A stretch of DNA of 30,432 nt, taken from Chloromonas sp. AAM2. Its lineage: Eukaryota > Chlorophyta > Chlorophyceae > Chlamydomonadales > Chlamydomonadaceae. The notes under the pieces are model-generated. The model was not told the origin of the DNA and ran no database searches. It saw only the letters and a list, made by a program, of their open reading frames with translations. Shown in pieces: positions 1-11,098 of the stretch (its first letter is position 1; each line of letters starts with the position of its first letter). A program made the position numbers and the translations under genes. The DNA lies in NCBI GenBank assembly GCA_004335635.1, contig QAXH01003848.1, positions 1 through 30,432 of the forward strand, in the 5' to 3' direction.

Positions 1-1
1 G

Positions 2-3000
2 ATCGGTTCCTTGCTGCGGCTGGTGGGCATGGGCAAGGTCCCGCTGCGGGCGGTGTGGGGCGCGGCGGCATTGGTGGCGGGGGGCGCGAGCGGGGACGTG
101 GCGACCGGGCAAGAAGCCGGCGCGTATTTTGCTGCCGGACAAGACGAACAGGTGCGGGCACCTTCAAGCAGGGTTTGGGGTTGTACAAGGTGAGGTTATA
201 GATTTGGGCCGAAATCTTCAAAATGTTTGCCTGAAGGGCCGGCGGATAGGGTGGCTTGGATTCAGGAGCAAGTCCGGCAGGGGTCCACACCCCCCTTTGG
301 CAAAATTGGTTCATAACCGTTCCTCGAGGCAAGCATTGCCTGGTAACCAATTGATTGTGAACACGCATGTGTTTCTTCTGTTTCTTGTCCAGGTTGCACG
401 CTCTCTTTCCACCAGCCTCTCCCCCCTTCCATCCATGCACACATCCCCCAACCTCCCGGGTGCTCTGACAACCTCGCCCCCTCCTGCCGCGGCCATGGTG
501 GTTGCTGTGGAGCGGTTAGAGGCGTTACTGCTCTGGCACCAGCCGTGGGCGACCGCTAGGGTCATGGTGGGAGGACTGTACGCAGTACTGTGCATGCAGC
601 AACTGGCACAAGGTGCGCGCATGGGTGTTCAACACAAGGGAACTGAGACCAATGACATGTGGGCTTGAACGAGGCATGGTTGGCATGTACCACTAGCAAG
701 ACTGATGCACACGTCTGTATATTGAACTCTAGGCAGCGTAACCAGACAGAGTATGCACGGTACGAGTGCTGTTGCACACAACAAATCGCGGGTCTGTAAC
801 AGCTGTAGAGGCAGTGAGCATTCCTAGTCCTCTTGTCAAATCACAATCGCCATCAGATTTGATGCAGGCGTTGACAAAGTCCGTCCAGGGCATATTGAAG
901 TCTGCTCTTCCATCCGGGTAACAATCTCAAAATCTATGGCTCCTGCATAACCATAGACATCTTGTTGCCTTCAGGCTCGTCCCTTCTTTCCACCTCCACC
1001 GCCATCCTCGGCCTAGCATTCCTGGTTCTCCTAATCAACCTCTCCCGGCTGACCTTCTGGACACTAGGAGGACGAGCAAAAAACAACGGCATCAGCAGCA
1101 GCCAGCAGCAGCAGCCAGGCAGCAACTGGATGCCAGCCAGCGCAGCAGCCGGTGCGGCTGGCCCAGCCAGCCAGCAGCTGCAGCTGGACGGCAGCTGGGC
1201 AGCTGCTGGCAGCACAGCCGGTGTGGCTGTGCCGGCAAGTCCTAGCTGGGCTAGCCTGGGAGCTGGCAGAGGTGGCGGTGGATGTGCATCCCCCGCCATG
1301 CAACGGGCCATGAGTGAGGTGGGTTGGAATGTTGATTCATTCGCGAGCAAAACAGGCCACGCTACCGCACACAGAGTCATCAGAACCTTAGTAGTTCACG
1401 TGCTATCACAGGAGGCACGTGTCTACGCCACAGCCCACGTGATGCTGTTGAAACAAAAAACGGTTTCTTTTTGCTGGCTGTCACAAGAGGCACGTGTCTA
1501 CGCCACAGCCCACGTGATCCTGTTGAAACAAAAAACGGTTTCTTTTTGCTGGCTGTCGCAGGAGGCACGTGTCTACGCCACAGCCCATGTGATCCTGACT
1601 CGCTGCGCCCTGGTGCTTGTGCCTGCCCTGGCTGCATCAGTGGCCTTAGTGTATCGCGCACTGAGTGGGAGGCGACTGGCCAGCAGCGCGCTGGCTGCTG
1701 GGTGCCTGTGGCTGGGGATGTTGCTGGTAGGTGTGGGATAGTGTGAGTAGGGGCTGGTGCTGGTGTTGTTTTTGTTGCTGATGTCTTGCAAAAACAGCAA
1801 TGTGTGTGTGGGGGGTGCTGGTAACAGAGTGGGGCCAGGGAAACGATGCTGGTGAGCAATCTCATCGCCATCACGCGTGCTGGAGCGTCAGTGTGACACA
1901 GCCTGACATTTGTGCGTCAGTGTGACACAGCCTGGCGAGTAACATGTGCTTGATATACCTTCTGCAGAATTTCCTGGAATTTTCAAGGTTTTCGACCAAC
2001 TTTTGCAAATTTTTCCACCTCCAGCGGGGCTTGACTAATTTCGCACTTTTCTGCGTCAGTAGGTATCATCAGGCATGTGTTTACCGTTCTCCAGCACTTC
2101 GGTGACAACATGGTGACACCCTACGTGCTTGTTGGTTTGCCGTCATGCATGAGCATGTCACGCATGAGGATGGTGTGCTTCTAGTGAAGCCGGTCTTCAC
2201 ACCACAGCCTAATTCTCAAGATATCTTGTCACCTGCAAAAGTCAACAATATCATTATTTTTTTATGCATTTCTAGTGGCCATTTTGAGTTGTGTCTGCAT
2301 TAAAACAAAGTCCAAAAACGCTTTGCCTGTCCTTGTGTTCAACCGTCACTGAAACTGGCTGACAGACCGGTTATGGGCTGTGGACATCGAGGCATCACGA
2401 CAGCTGCAGCGCATCCTTGATGAGGGTGATGACTTGAGTGGCAACGCACCGTCTACCACAACACGCGATGTGCACCCCCCGCGTGCGGTTCACATGCACA
2501 CATACACATGTTTGCTGACACACAAGGATTCCTGGCGGTAATACAGACATATTCTCACAAACTGTCCCAGAACTGGCAAACTTTGAGTGTGTGTTGCGTA
2601 TTTCGACTCTCTACCAACGCTTGCATGTCAACAACGTCTGTGTTCCTATGCGTGTGTTGTGTGTTGCGTGTATGTGTTTGCAGGGTGAGCTGCGGGTTGT
2701 AAGTCAGCCTGTGTTTGCAGCGCTGTGCTGGATAGCGGCCTTCACTGTGCCATGTGCGTACGTGCGGAGCAGGTGAGGTTACGCAACACAGGCTGTGGTG
2801 TGCGTGTGTGGTGGGTTGTGCCGGATGCAAGCCTCATGTCCCACTGAAGGACATTGCGGCATATGTAGCCACGAAGTCAAGCAATGTGCGCAGCAGATGT
2901 GACATGGGGAGAGGAAGGCAGCAGGTGTAGTCGGCGTTTAAGCAAGCTGTAATGTTCACATGGAACATCGCTGTCTAGCTGATCTAACAAAGATCAGCTA

Positions 3001-3736
3001 TAGAAGAGCGCTGTGAAAGGTGCTTGCTAGTTGTAGTACGTAATGGAAGCACATTCAGAGCAAGGGTTTTGCTTGGCACATGTGTTGCATGTGCCCGAGG
3101 CCACATGCATGGAGCAGACAATGGCCCGTGTGCGTTTGCACTCATGTTGGTTACCATCTCATGCAATGCATGCAGGAACGTTGCCGACCATGTGGTGGAA
3201 GACCTGCTTCGGTTTGTGGTGCGACTCATGGTGGGTGGCCACGTGTGCATGAGAAAGGAACCTGTCTGTACCTCGGCAGCTGCCAGGCTGGTGGATTGGG
3301 CATGAGATGTTAAAAACACAGTTGGTCACACTTGTGGAAAGGTGATTATGGCTTGGCAGTAAGAGATGAGCGAGTTGCCATGTCAGGACATGGCCAGAGC
3401 AAAAAAACTACATGTTTAGCAAACAGCAGTGTCTTCAGTTTCATGCACAACAAGGGGGGCAGCTCTCAACTGTCTGTTCTACCCATTGGTGCGCAGATTC
3501 GATCCGAGCGCAGCATGCTGCTTCTCGCTGCCGCCGTGTTTGGTGGCTGTCTGTTCTGGGCACCGCTGGCCAGCTGGGTGCTGAGGGCCACAGTGGCGCT
3601 GGTGGCCAGTCTGTCAGTGCTGGTGTATGTGAGTGTGCCCCGGGGGGCAGGAGCCGATGGTACACCGGGGACCGGGAGGGCCATACAGGACAGGCGACAG
3701 GCGCCTGCACTACCAATGTCTGTAGGCGCAGAATAG
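2..3736 (+). CDS. Reticulon-homology-like ER membrane protein, 5' end outside window
   Basis: Exons 2-151, 393-612, 975-1318, 1562-1726, 2684-2772, 3176-3230 and 3497-3736 (TAG at 3734-3736). All GT-AG introns match in phase (0,1,0,0,2,0), giving 420 residues in the window. Hydrophobic segments come in pairs, as in membrane hairpins. The first pair (window residues ~88-150) opens with LLLWHQPW, like the LLW-x-x-P motif that starts the hairpin in ARL6IP1/RETREG/reticulon proteins. A low-complexity Gln/Ala/Ser loop follows, then a second pair ending FTVPCAYV, similar to the TVPxLY end of reticulon domains. A short amphipathic stretch (NVADHVVEDLLRF) leads to a third pair (~345-390). Family knowledge: such proteins curve ER tubules. 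Assignment rests on pattern, not alignment. The first exon (1-151) is joined only by matching phase and could belong to a neighbouring gene, in which case translation might start at the ATG at 435 or 495. Confidence 0.55.
1406..1602 (+). repeat. 75-bp tandem repeat of intron 3' end plus exon start
   Basis: Copies begin at 1406, 1481 and 1556 (third partial). Each holds a 3' splice site (TCACAG, TCACAAG, TCGCAG) and the first ~36 nt of the exon that the model starts at 1562. Copies 1 and 2 also carry the T-rich intron tail (TTTCTTTTTGCTGGCTG). The unit is exactly 25 codons and stays open in the coding frame, so use of the acceptor in copy 1 would add 50 residues without a frameshift. In copy 2 a G-to-A change moves the AG by one base, which would shift the frame. 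Confidence 0.9.
1885..1934 (+). repeat. Direct repeat, period 29 bp, two copies
   Basis: The 21-mer starting GCGTCAGTGTGACACAGCC occurs at 1885 and again at 1914, inside the 957-bp intron 1727-2683. The rest of that intron holds no exon that I can support. Confidence 0.85.
2976..3000. repeat. Perfect 9-bp hairpin in an intron
   Basis: TAGCTGATC, a 7-base loop, then GATCAGCTA, within the reticulon intron 2773-3175. No T-run follows, so it is not a terminator; it may be chance. Confidence 0.7.
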
Positions 3737-5095
3737 CCCAGCTGAACAAGTAACGCCCAGGACTGTGCTTGTATTTATCAAACAAAATCAATCTCCAGAT
3801 GACACACTTCGACAACTGCTAAGACAGCTGCTCCATTCGACACATGCATTCATTTCATTCCAGAAAGTTATGTATACCAGGGCACAAACATTCAAACGCC
3901 TTCTATCCGGGACAGACTCTGGATTGTTGTAGGCGGTGCTGTAGGCATGGGTGCAAATTGTGAGTTATGTGCACAGTGCTTGGCGACTGTGAAGGGCAGA
4001 GGCAGGGTTGTGTGAGTAGGGCAGCATTGACGCTGGTTATCAGGTACTATGCAGGTCAGACAGTGTGCCTCATTATAATGTGATGTGCTAAGAGATGTGT
4101 GCTAGTTCTGTGGTTAGGGATTGTTCTTGTGAACAGCAGCACCTCTTAGCATTACCAAAAAAGAAGAAGTTTGCCAGTTCTCTTTTTTTAAACGTCTTGA
4201 TGTTGTAAGGAATGGCAGGCCCGGCCAGCTGATTCAGACGACGACATCGCAGCGTCCAAGTGTGCTGCCTGTTCAGTTCGCCTGTTACATGACACAGCAA
4301 CCCCTTTGACCTGGGCGATATTGAATTCAGCTTTTGCTATCTTCTGCACGCACTCATTTGTTTGGGCTGGGTTGACCACTTTTCTTTCGCTTTTACATCC
4401 CGGACTAGGGCTCAAGCTGTGCTGTTCTGCTAACTTTTGACGACATGCAGCACAAGTCTCAATGAACCCCGCTGTGCAGGCGTTGCTGACTCCCATGAAC
4501 AGCGATGGTACGGTCTGCTTTGCTAGTGTGATCAGCCAGTTCCTGTCTATAAGAGGTCATGACTCGGGTTTAAGTTGACAAGTTAGTAATCCTTCCCTGT
4601 CTCACGTCGCTCAAGTAAGGGTCATTCCTCTGTAGGTGAGTATGGGTCAGGTGCGCATGCAACACCATGTGAAGCAAGGGAACAATTCCATTACGTAGGG
4701 CATCTAGTGGAGGGCACAAGAAACGTCCGCAAGCACAAGAAAGCACAATGAATCCCGTCCGTGTTTCATGTCCAACGCAGCAACTGAAGGGACAGCTGGA
4801 TACCTGTTCAGCACCCCGCACAGTGTCATGTCTGTTCATGGGCAGTTCGTCATTCCCAGCTATGTCCTGGACCCCTGTCTGTCAGTCCAACCGTCAAGCG
4901 TTGCCCTGCACAGCCTGCAGAAAGCCTTTGTTAACCATTGATGGAGTGAAAGGCAGCCCGTGGGCCACTCAACAGCAGTCAAGCGTTGATAATGATTACG
5001 ATTGTAACAGTCAGGGCTTCGATGTAAACACTCAGACAGGAGCTGCTTCACTCTGTTCGTAATGTGTACCGGTAGTTGCACACTCAACATCGACA
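3737..5095. other. Convergent intergenic region (two 3' UTRs)
   Basis: Lies between the stop codons of the reticulon-like gene (plus) and the histone chaperone gene (minus). No coding exon is supported here. TGTAA, the usual chlorophyte poly(A) signal, occurs on the plus strand at 4204-4208 and on the minus strand at 4393-4397. If these are used, the two transcripts would overlap by about 200 bases at their 3' ends. This is inference from short motifs only. Confidence 0.4.
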
Positions 5096-8000
5096 TCACT
5101 CGTCGCTGTCGGCTTCGAAGTCTTCGTCACTGTCCTCAGAGCTGGCAGGTTCACTCTCCTCCTCTTCCTCCTCTTGACTCTCACTGCCCGAGGCCTCTCC
5201 ACCCTCGCTGGTATCTCTTGTGGCGGCTGCCTTCTTGTTGGCTTTCCCAGGCTTGGGGCGCTTGCTGCCTGCATGTCCGCGCACGCAACAACACACACAC
5301 ATTCTTCTCCTGAACTAAGCATTCTCCTCCTCATAGCACCCATGCGGAATGGCACTGGTTGCGCTTGACAGATGACAGAACATGTAGAATGCTGTGTGGC
5401 GTTGCAGCCCGCATGGCTTGTGCTTGTACACTTCATGTCAAACGTATACCAGGCAATTTCACCAATTCGCACGTGCTTGACTTGTTCAAGACATTATGCT
5501 GATGCTTTGCTGAAGGTGGCGGCTAAGCACTCTGGAGCACAGCAAGCTGCGAGGCCCTGCGGAAAGTCATCTTATGACAACAGTTATGATGGCATGGTGA
5601 TGGCAGTTGGCTGTTCAGGCAGGGTCTGACCCCGTACCCACCTTTGCTGCCTTCATCCCCACTGCCTTTGCTGCCGTTCTCTTGCTCCTCTTGCTCCTCA
5701 TCTGAATCTATTACGCCAACACGCTTCCGGTCCTGCTAACAGCAGCACACGGAAAGAATAACGGCTCCAGCTGTGAAATGAAAGCAGAATCTTCTGAACA
5801 GCAACGCACGAGTACAACGGCTCCAGCTGTAAAATGATAGCAGAATCTTCAACAGAACAACGCACACACATATATTAAGGCTTGTCTACTTGTGCCTTGG
5901 CTGTGACATGGAAGCAGGGCCTAGCACAACCCAAGAATAAATTACAACAGTGGCCATATCTCTAGGGCCTGAGGCGATGGTCCCTGTCATGTGCGATATT
6001 TTGTGGACCAAACGACTAACGCCCGACGGGCGTCCCATCTGTCCCTTTGTCTCCCTGACCGTATCAAAACAGGCTCATGCCTCTAGGGCCCCATGGCCGT
6101 GCCTATTCCTGGCCACAGTAGCCTTGTCACAACAAAACAACGCTTATGCAGAGCTGCGCTTATAGCATGAGTCCGTTCCTTTTCACTCTAACACTACAAA
6201 CGACCCACCTGACCCTCCTCCTCCTCGACATCTTCCAGTTCGTCCTCTTCTTTTCCGGCTGCTGGGGACTTCTTAGCCTGCTTGGCGGGAGCTGTTGCAG
6301 ACCTGCACCTGTTTTTGAGTGCCAAATCATCATGCATTGTTGTCAGTTTGTTAAGCCTGCTTGTCCTGTGCTGCGGCCGGCGCTGTGGCAGACATGGCCA
6401 GTGATCCACTGGCTTCTCGCAGTGTAGAAGCGAGTATATGTTAAGAGGGCAGGTGATGAACAGTGCTAGAACAAAACACTGACCTGCGCCTGCCCCAAAC
6501 CGGGGAGGGGTCCGCTTCCCCCTGCGAATCGCTGTCGCTGTCACTGCCACGAAGCTGCTGCTGAACAACCCTGCAAGACAGAAAAAACGAACCTTGGAAA
6601 GAGTGCCATAAGGCTTTGCAACTTGAGAGAACGCGCAACCACACGTGCTTCAACTTCCAGCAAAGCATAATCCCATTCAGAATGACATGTTGGCAAACAG
6701 CATATTGCTAGCAAGTTGGATTGAAATGGTCAACGATCAGGTTGTCACAGATCATATGCAATATCGTGAAACAATATCGTGAAAGCTTGTTTGGTTGATC
6801 AGTCCAGTAAGTAAATCTGCACGCACCTGACAGCTGCCTGTGCCGCTCCCCTTCTGGGCCTGCCCGCTGTCATGTCGATGATGTTGCCCAGGTCGATCCC
6901 GTCAAGCTCACGCTCCCGCTTCAGACGGTCCACGCAGCGCTGCACAAGTAAATCAAATAACAATTAAATTTATAATAAAAGTACTAATAAGTAAAGTAAG
7001 AATAAATGATTTGGGTCGATGACCAGTCCCATTCACAAGCGGGAACCCTCCTGTTGTGTGCCCCTTTTCTGGCTTCAGGAATGTCAAAGAATATCAACAA
7101 AATCTCATGGCAAATGGTTTTTGGGTTTGACAGCTAGGTTGGAAGCAGCTCAGTTATGTGGCTTACTTGTAGGGCGGAGCGGTCGGGCCTTGAGCTGAGG
7201 CCGTGGCGTGAAAGCAATGCCTCTAGGGCGCGAGTCACTGCAGAGTCCTCACCGCCTCGGTACACAGAGGGGGGGATGCTGCAGGCAAACAGGGCAACCG
7301 CTGAGGCTGGCTGGTTCGGTTAGCAGGTACACATACATACAGGTCACAGACAGGAGTCCCACTTGGAATAGGACAGCAGGTCAAAAGGTATCAGCTAGGT
7401 GACAAGGTATTTGAGAACATAGTCAGGCTTCATCACAGCATCGTGCGTGCAACAACACTCCCATTGCACTCCATTGCGAGCCCATGTGGGTTGTTTCACC
7501 CCAGACCCCTCACGTGCTTAAGTTCAGCTTTCCCCATGCCAGTCACTGGTGTGTTTGACAACCGAGCCCCTGCAGTCTGGCCCATGTGACCCATGTGGCC
7601 CATGTGTGTGTGTGTGTGTGTTTTCACATCTGTATCGTCTCACAAGTGGAACAGAAGATGGATGTGCAGAGTGGTTCAACCCATCGTCCTTACGTGATGG
7701 TGGCTTGCTTGCAGACGGCCTTCAATCGTTCCACCTCCGGACCGTACTTGCGAGGTCCTGTAGCACGAAGGGAGGGTGAAAAGAACCGTCACATTACGAG
7801 CCAGCGAGTTGTTTGCTGGCCTGATCAAACAAACAGAGGGAGAGACGATGTACAGACAGCCACCAAACTATCAACAACAGAAACAACAGAGAATGAGTAA
7901 TGGCATGGCATGGAGCATGGCACGGTGTAGATGTGGTCAAACGTGCAGTCACAGCCATGCAAACTCCTTGACTTGCAGTACAGTACTTTTGCGACAATTC

Positions 8001-10668
8001 CCTGAACGCAACCTTCAGAACCGATTAAGTTCGGCTTCCCACACTGTGTTTGGCCAACCATACTGTTCCATCCAATGAATGTTACATGATCCTTCCATCC
8101 TCTTCCAAGATTCTCCCATACACACGCATACCCGCCCACTACACATCCCTTGTGCGCATTGCGCGCATCAACACAGATGTGAAAAGACAACAACAGCAGC
8201 AGCAGGTGCTAGGCAGATCTTCTGATTCAAGTCAGGGCCGAGCGAGACATGCTGCTTGCTCGGATGCGTGATTGATGTTTACGCCATCTTCTGTTCCACT
8301 TGTGGAAAGATGCAGATGTAAAAATGTGCACACAAACAAGCGCCACCCCCCTCTACACACACACACACACACACACCTGCAGCGGGCTTGGCCTTGGATG
8401 CCTTGCGCTTAGCATAACCGTCCTCACTGCTGCCACCCTCCTCCCCTTCTTCCTCCTCCTCCTCTACCGCCTTGGACTTCATTTGCTTTCCTTTTCTTTT
8501 CTGTTCCTTTTCCCGTTTTCGACCTCGCTGCGGCTCTTCCTCTTCCTCCTCTTCTTCATCATCCTCTTCTTCTACCACTGGCTTCTTCTTCTTTTTGCTC
8601 GCCTTGGGCTGCTCCTCCTCTTGCTCCTCCTTGCTTTTCCGTTTCTTTGGCCTGTCCAAGTCCTCGGTTGCCTGAGCCATGCAAGCCAGGCACAAGGGTT
8701 GACATCAGTGCACGTGCTGATTGACAGTGAAAAAAGTGCCCAAGCTCAGTGGTAGACCGGCCCTGACCCTGAAAAACGGCACAGGAAAGCCAGGGCTCAC
8801 AGGTTGTCGATTTCCCCCAGGCGGCGCTTGAGAGATTGCCATGTGCCTGTCCCCTTTACGCCTGGCCATGTGCATCCCCTTGACTTCCATCAGGTGGCGT
8901 TGAAGGTATTGCCAAGTGCTTCGTGCATCCTGCAATCCCCAGGTGGCATTTAGTGTGGTACCACCTTGACAAAAGTATGATAATGTGGCGCTCAGGCCAC
9001 CCTGCATGGCCCTGCCCAGGTGGCGTTGAAAGGCAACATGTTGGAAAGCCCTCATGCCCTGGCCATGCATGACTTCCCCTGGATGGCCAAATGATGATGC
9101 TGCACGGTGGCCATGCATCATTCTATTTCCGCTAGGTGGCGAGAACCATCACCACGTGCATCCGGCGGTGATGACAATGTAGCACCCAGGTCATGCATGC
9201 AGTCTGTTGCCCTGCCCACCTTTGCCGTGGCCGTGCCCTCGCTGCCTGCCAGGTGCCTTTGCAATACTATGATAATAAGAGTACTCTTACAGGAAATCCG
9301 TCAAGGCCATGCAATGATGATAATGATGATGTAGCACCGAGGTCATGCATGCAGTCTGTTGCCCTGCCCACCTCAGCCTTGCTTGCCTTGCCCTCGCTGA
9401 CAGCCGCTCCCTTGCCCTTCTTGCCTGGCGTTGCTCCCTTGGGCGCCCCTTGACTCACTTGCACCTTGACACACGCACATGGTAGGCCCACAAACGTTGA
9501 TGGTCTGTGCACCTGTCAAATTGTGAGAGTGAGAGTAACGCTTGGGACCTGTCAATCCGTGGCTATGTATCTCTGCCATCGCTCTCTGCTCGTCCTCTTC
9601 GCCCCGGTTTGCGGTCAGGATAGCACCTCGAGGGGTGACCACCACCGTTACTATCGCGGTGTGTCGCAATCCCCTTCACTTGTAGTTTGGATGGGCTGGA
9701 GACCCGCCCATCCTGTGAACATGTACTGGCCCTTGACGCTGTGAGCTTAAAAATATCAAGCTGTGAACGTGTTCTGGGATTGGATGATGAATGCTGTGGT
9801 GCATGCACTTGGCTAGCATTCAGCCAGGGTCATTACTATATACAAACACGGTGGATGGTGTGTGGTGGTTGCAGTCAGCCAGTTCAGAATGAGCACATTT
9901 AAACAAGCCTCAGATTGCGAGAAGTGAGCTCAATCCACTGCTTGATGCAAACGGGATTTGGTATAAAATCCGTTGACACAGCCACAAACCCCGGTGCCTG
10001 CCAGTTTCTCGCTGCCAGCTGCTTGTGGTTCTGCTTCTGCCAGCACAGCGCCTGTTAGCGAAGTGAAATGCACTGCGGATCCCAAGCTTGTGCACTGCAG
10101 TTTTACATGGCACCAGTGCTGTGAGGCCTGTGCAGCCTTGCCTGTTGCCTGCTTATCAGACTAGAGTACATGCGGCTGAGACTGGCCAACAGTTCATGCT
10201 TGTGGCTGCTGATATAGCCGCCTTGCGGCCGGCTTGAGCCCCATTGCGGCAGGGTTTGAGGAGGCTGGTGGGCCCATGACGTACCTCTGCATCGCCTTGC
10301 TGCGTGACCGAAAAGCCCAAGATTACCTGCAGACATTGCGCACAATTTAACATAAGAAACGCTGCTTGCGCGGGGCTGACGAGCGCTGCGTGGTGCATGA
10401 GCGTACTTCGTTGATCAACTGGTTGACCAAGTCGCGATGCACATCAAGCGCCTTTTCTGGTAGACCCAAGTCTTTTTCCAGCTCTCGTCGTACTTGCTTG
10501 CTCGTTAGGGAACTGCATGGCAGGATGGAAGGGCATTGTCTGCGAGGCTTTCCAAGGCCCAGGTTGCTGAATGGGTGCCATGCGCATGTCAACCTACTCG
10601 AGGTTTTCTTTGAAATCTTGGCGTTTGCTCAGAACTCCACGTAGCTCCTGTTCGCTGATAGCTGCCAT
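5096..10668 (-). CDS. HIRIP3/CHZ-type histone chaperone (plant-type, DEK-C-like N terminus)
   Basis: Twelve exons, read from high to low coordinate: 10668-10598, 10512-10407, 10326-10285, 9464-9372, 8671-8377, 7757-7694, 7278-7167, 6939-6827, 6570-6484, 6302-6209, 5732-5642, 5268-5096. Every intron is GT-AG and phases agree throughout: 1,341 nt, 446 residues, TGA at 5098-5096. Residues ~26-59 form a helical domain (VRRELEKDLGLPEKALDVH) like the DEK-C-type N terminus of plant HIRIP3-like proteins. Residues ~90-202 are Lys/Glu-rich. Residues ~204-297 are the conserved core (KYGPEVERLKAVC, IPPSVYRG, LLSRHGLSSRP) ending in the CHZ signature ELDGIDLGNIID (272-283) and GRPRRG. An acidic Ser/Glu/Asp tail follows. 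Family knowledge: nuclear chaperone for H2A-H2B or H2A.Z-H2B. The ATG has G at -3 and +4. At exon 10 a CAG six bases upstream is an in-frame alternative acceptor. Confidence 0.9.
5761..5865. repeat. 56-bp direct repeat in chaperone intron
   Basis: Copies at 5761 and 5817 share ACGGCTCCAGCTGT, GCAGAATCTTC and CAACGCAC with a few differences. A weaker third partial copy lies near 5896. All are in the intron 5733-6208. Confidence 0.8.
7602..7662 (+). repeat. TG-tract-linked motif, copy a
   Basis: A (TG)n run is followed by TTTTCACATCTGTAT and CACAAGTGGAACAGAAGATG. It lies in chaperone intron 7279-7693, antisense to the gene. It is nearly identical to copy b at 8283-8376 (opposite strand) and related to copies c (18018-18060) and d (26941-26996). 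Confidence 0.8.
8283..8376 (-). repeat. TG-tract-linked motif, copy b
   Basis: On the minus strand the donor of exon 8671-8377 opens directly into a (GT)n run, followed by TTTTTACATCTGCAT and CACAAGTGGAACAGAAGATG. With copy a it forms an inverted pair that flanks the 64-nt exon 7694-7757. Confidence 0.8.
8815..9145. repeat. Degenerate minisatellite in chaperone intron
   Basis: CAGGTGGCG-like cores recur near 8819, 8892, 8940, 9014 and 9135. They are often followed by TTGAAAGG and then TTGCCAWGTG- or CAACATGT-like blocks, at irregular spacing. All lie in the 700-bp intron 8672-9371. The open frame across it on the minus strand is an effect of the repeat; I do not call it coding. Confidence 0.6.
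9170..9405 (-). repeat. Duplicated donor and exon end (pseudo-exon) beside chaperone exon 4
   Basis: 9170-9221 and 9325-9373 are nearly identical: intron DNA running up to the GTGGGC donor. The similarity reaches into the exon side (GCCCTCGCTG at 9235 and 9390), an offset of 152-155 bp. The copy at 9325-9405 is the real end of exon 9464-9372. The other, if spliced, would end in phase 1 while exon 8671-8377 needs phase 0. I therefore treat it as a decayed half-exon duplicate. Confidence 0.75.
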
Positions 10669-11098
10669 GACTCCACACGAACGATGTCTGGCCTTGGTGT
10701 GGCCGGAAATGTATTCTCGCCTGAATTCGAAGATTGGTTGATCCCACGTGTAACAGACGGTTTGACTTCGGCAAGAACTCCGCATGTATGCTTCAAAACC
10801 CAGAGTTCGTGCGTGGTCTGTGCTCAGACAAATTGGTAACCCGAAGCACTGGTAACCTCTTGATATGGAACCTTGGGCATGGGTTGAACCCTTACCAGAC
10901 AACGCTGGCCACGAGATAACATTGCATGCTGAGGAAGCAGGGCTAGTGCGTGACTGCGTGTGCAGCACGAGGTTGTCAAACTAAGGCTTGGCATTGCACG
11001 GCCAGGTGTCAGTCGTGATGTTGCACACCAGAGCTCGCTGCACTAACAAGCGCTGGGTAGGCAGGCTGAAATGACAGTTCAAAATGACAGCAAAACTT
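10669..11098. other. Upstream region of the chaperone gene
   Basis: No coding exon is supported on either strand. It should carry the 5' UTR and proximal promoter of the minus-strand chaperone gene. I see no convincing TATA box. Confidence 0.4.

Noticed and set aside
9185..9258. Extra chaperone exon at the duplicated border
   Set aside because: Its donor phase (1) does not match the next exon (needs 0), while omitting it keeps every phase consistent.
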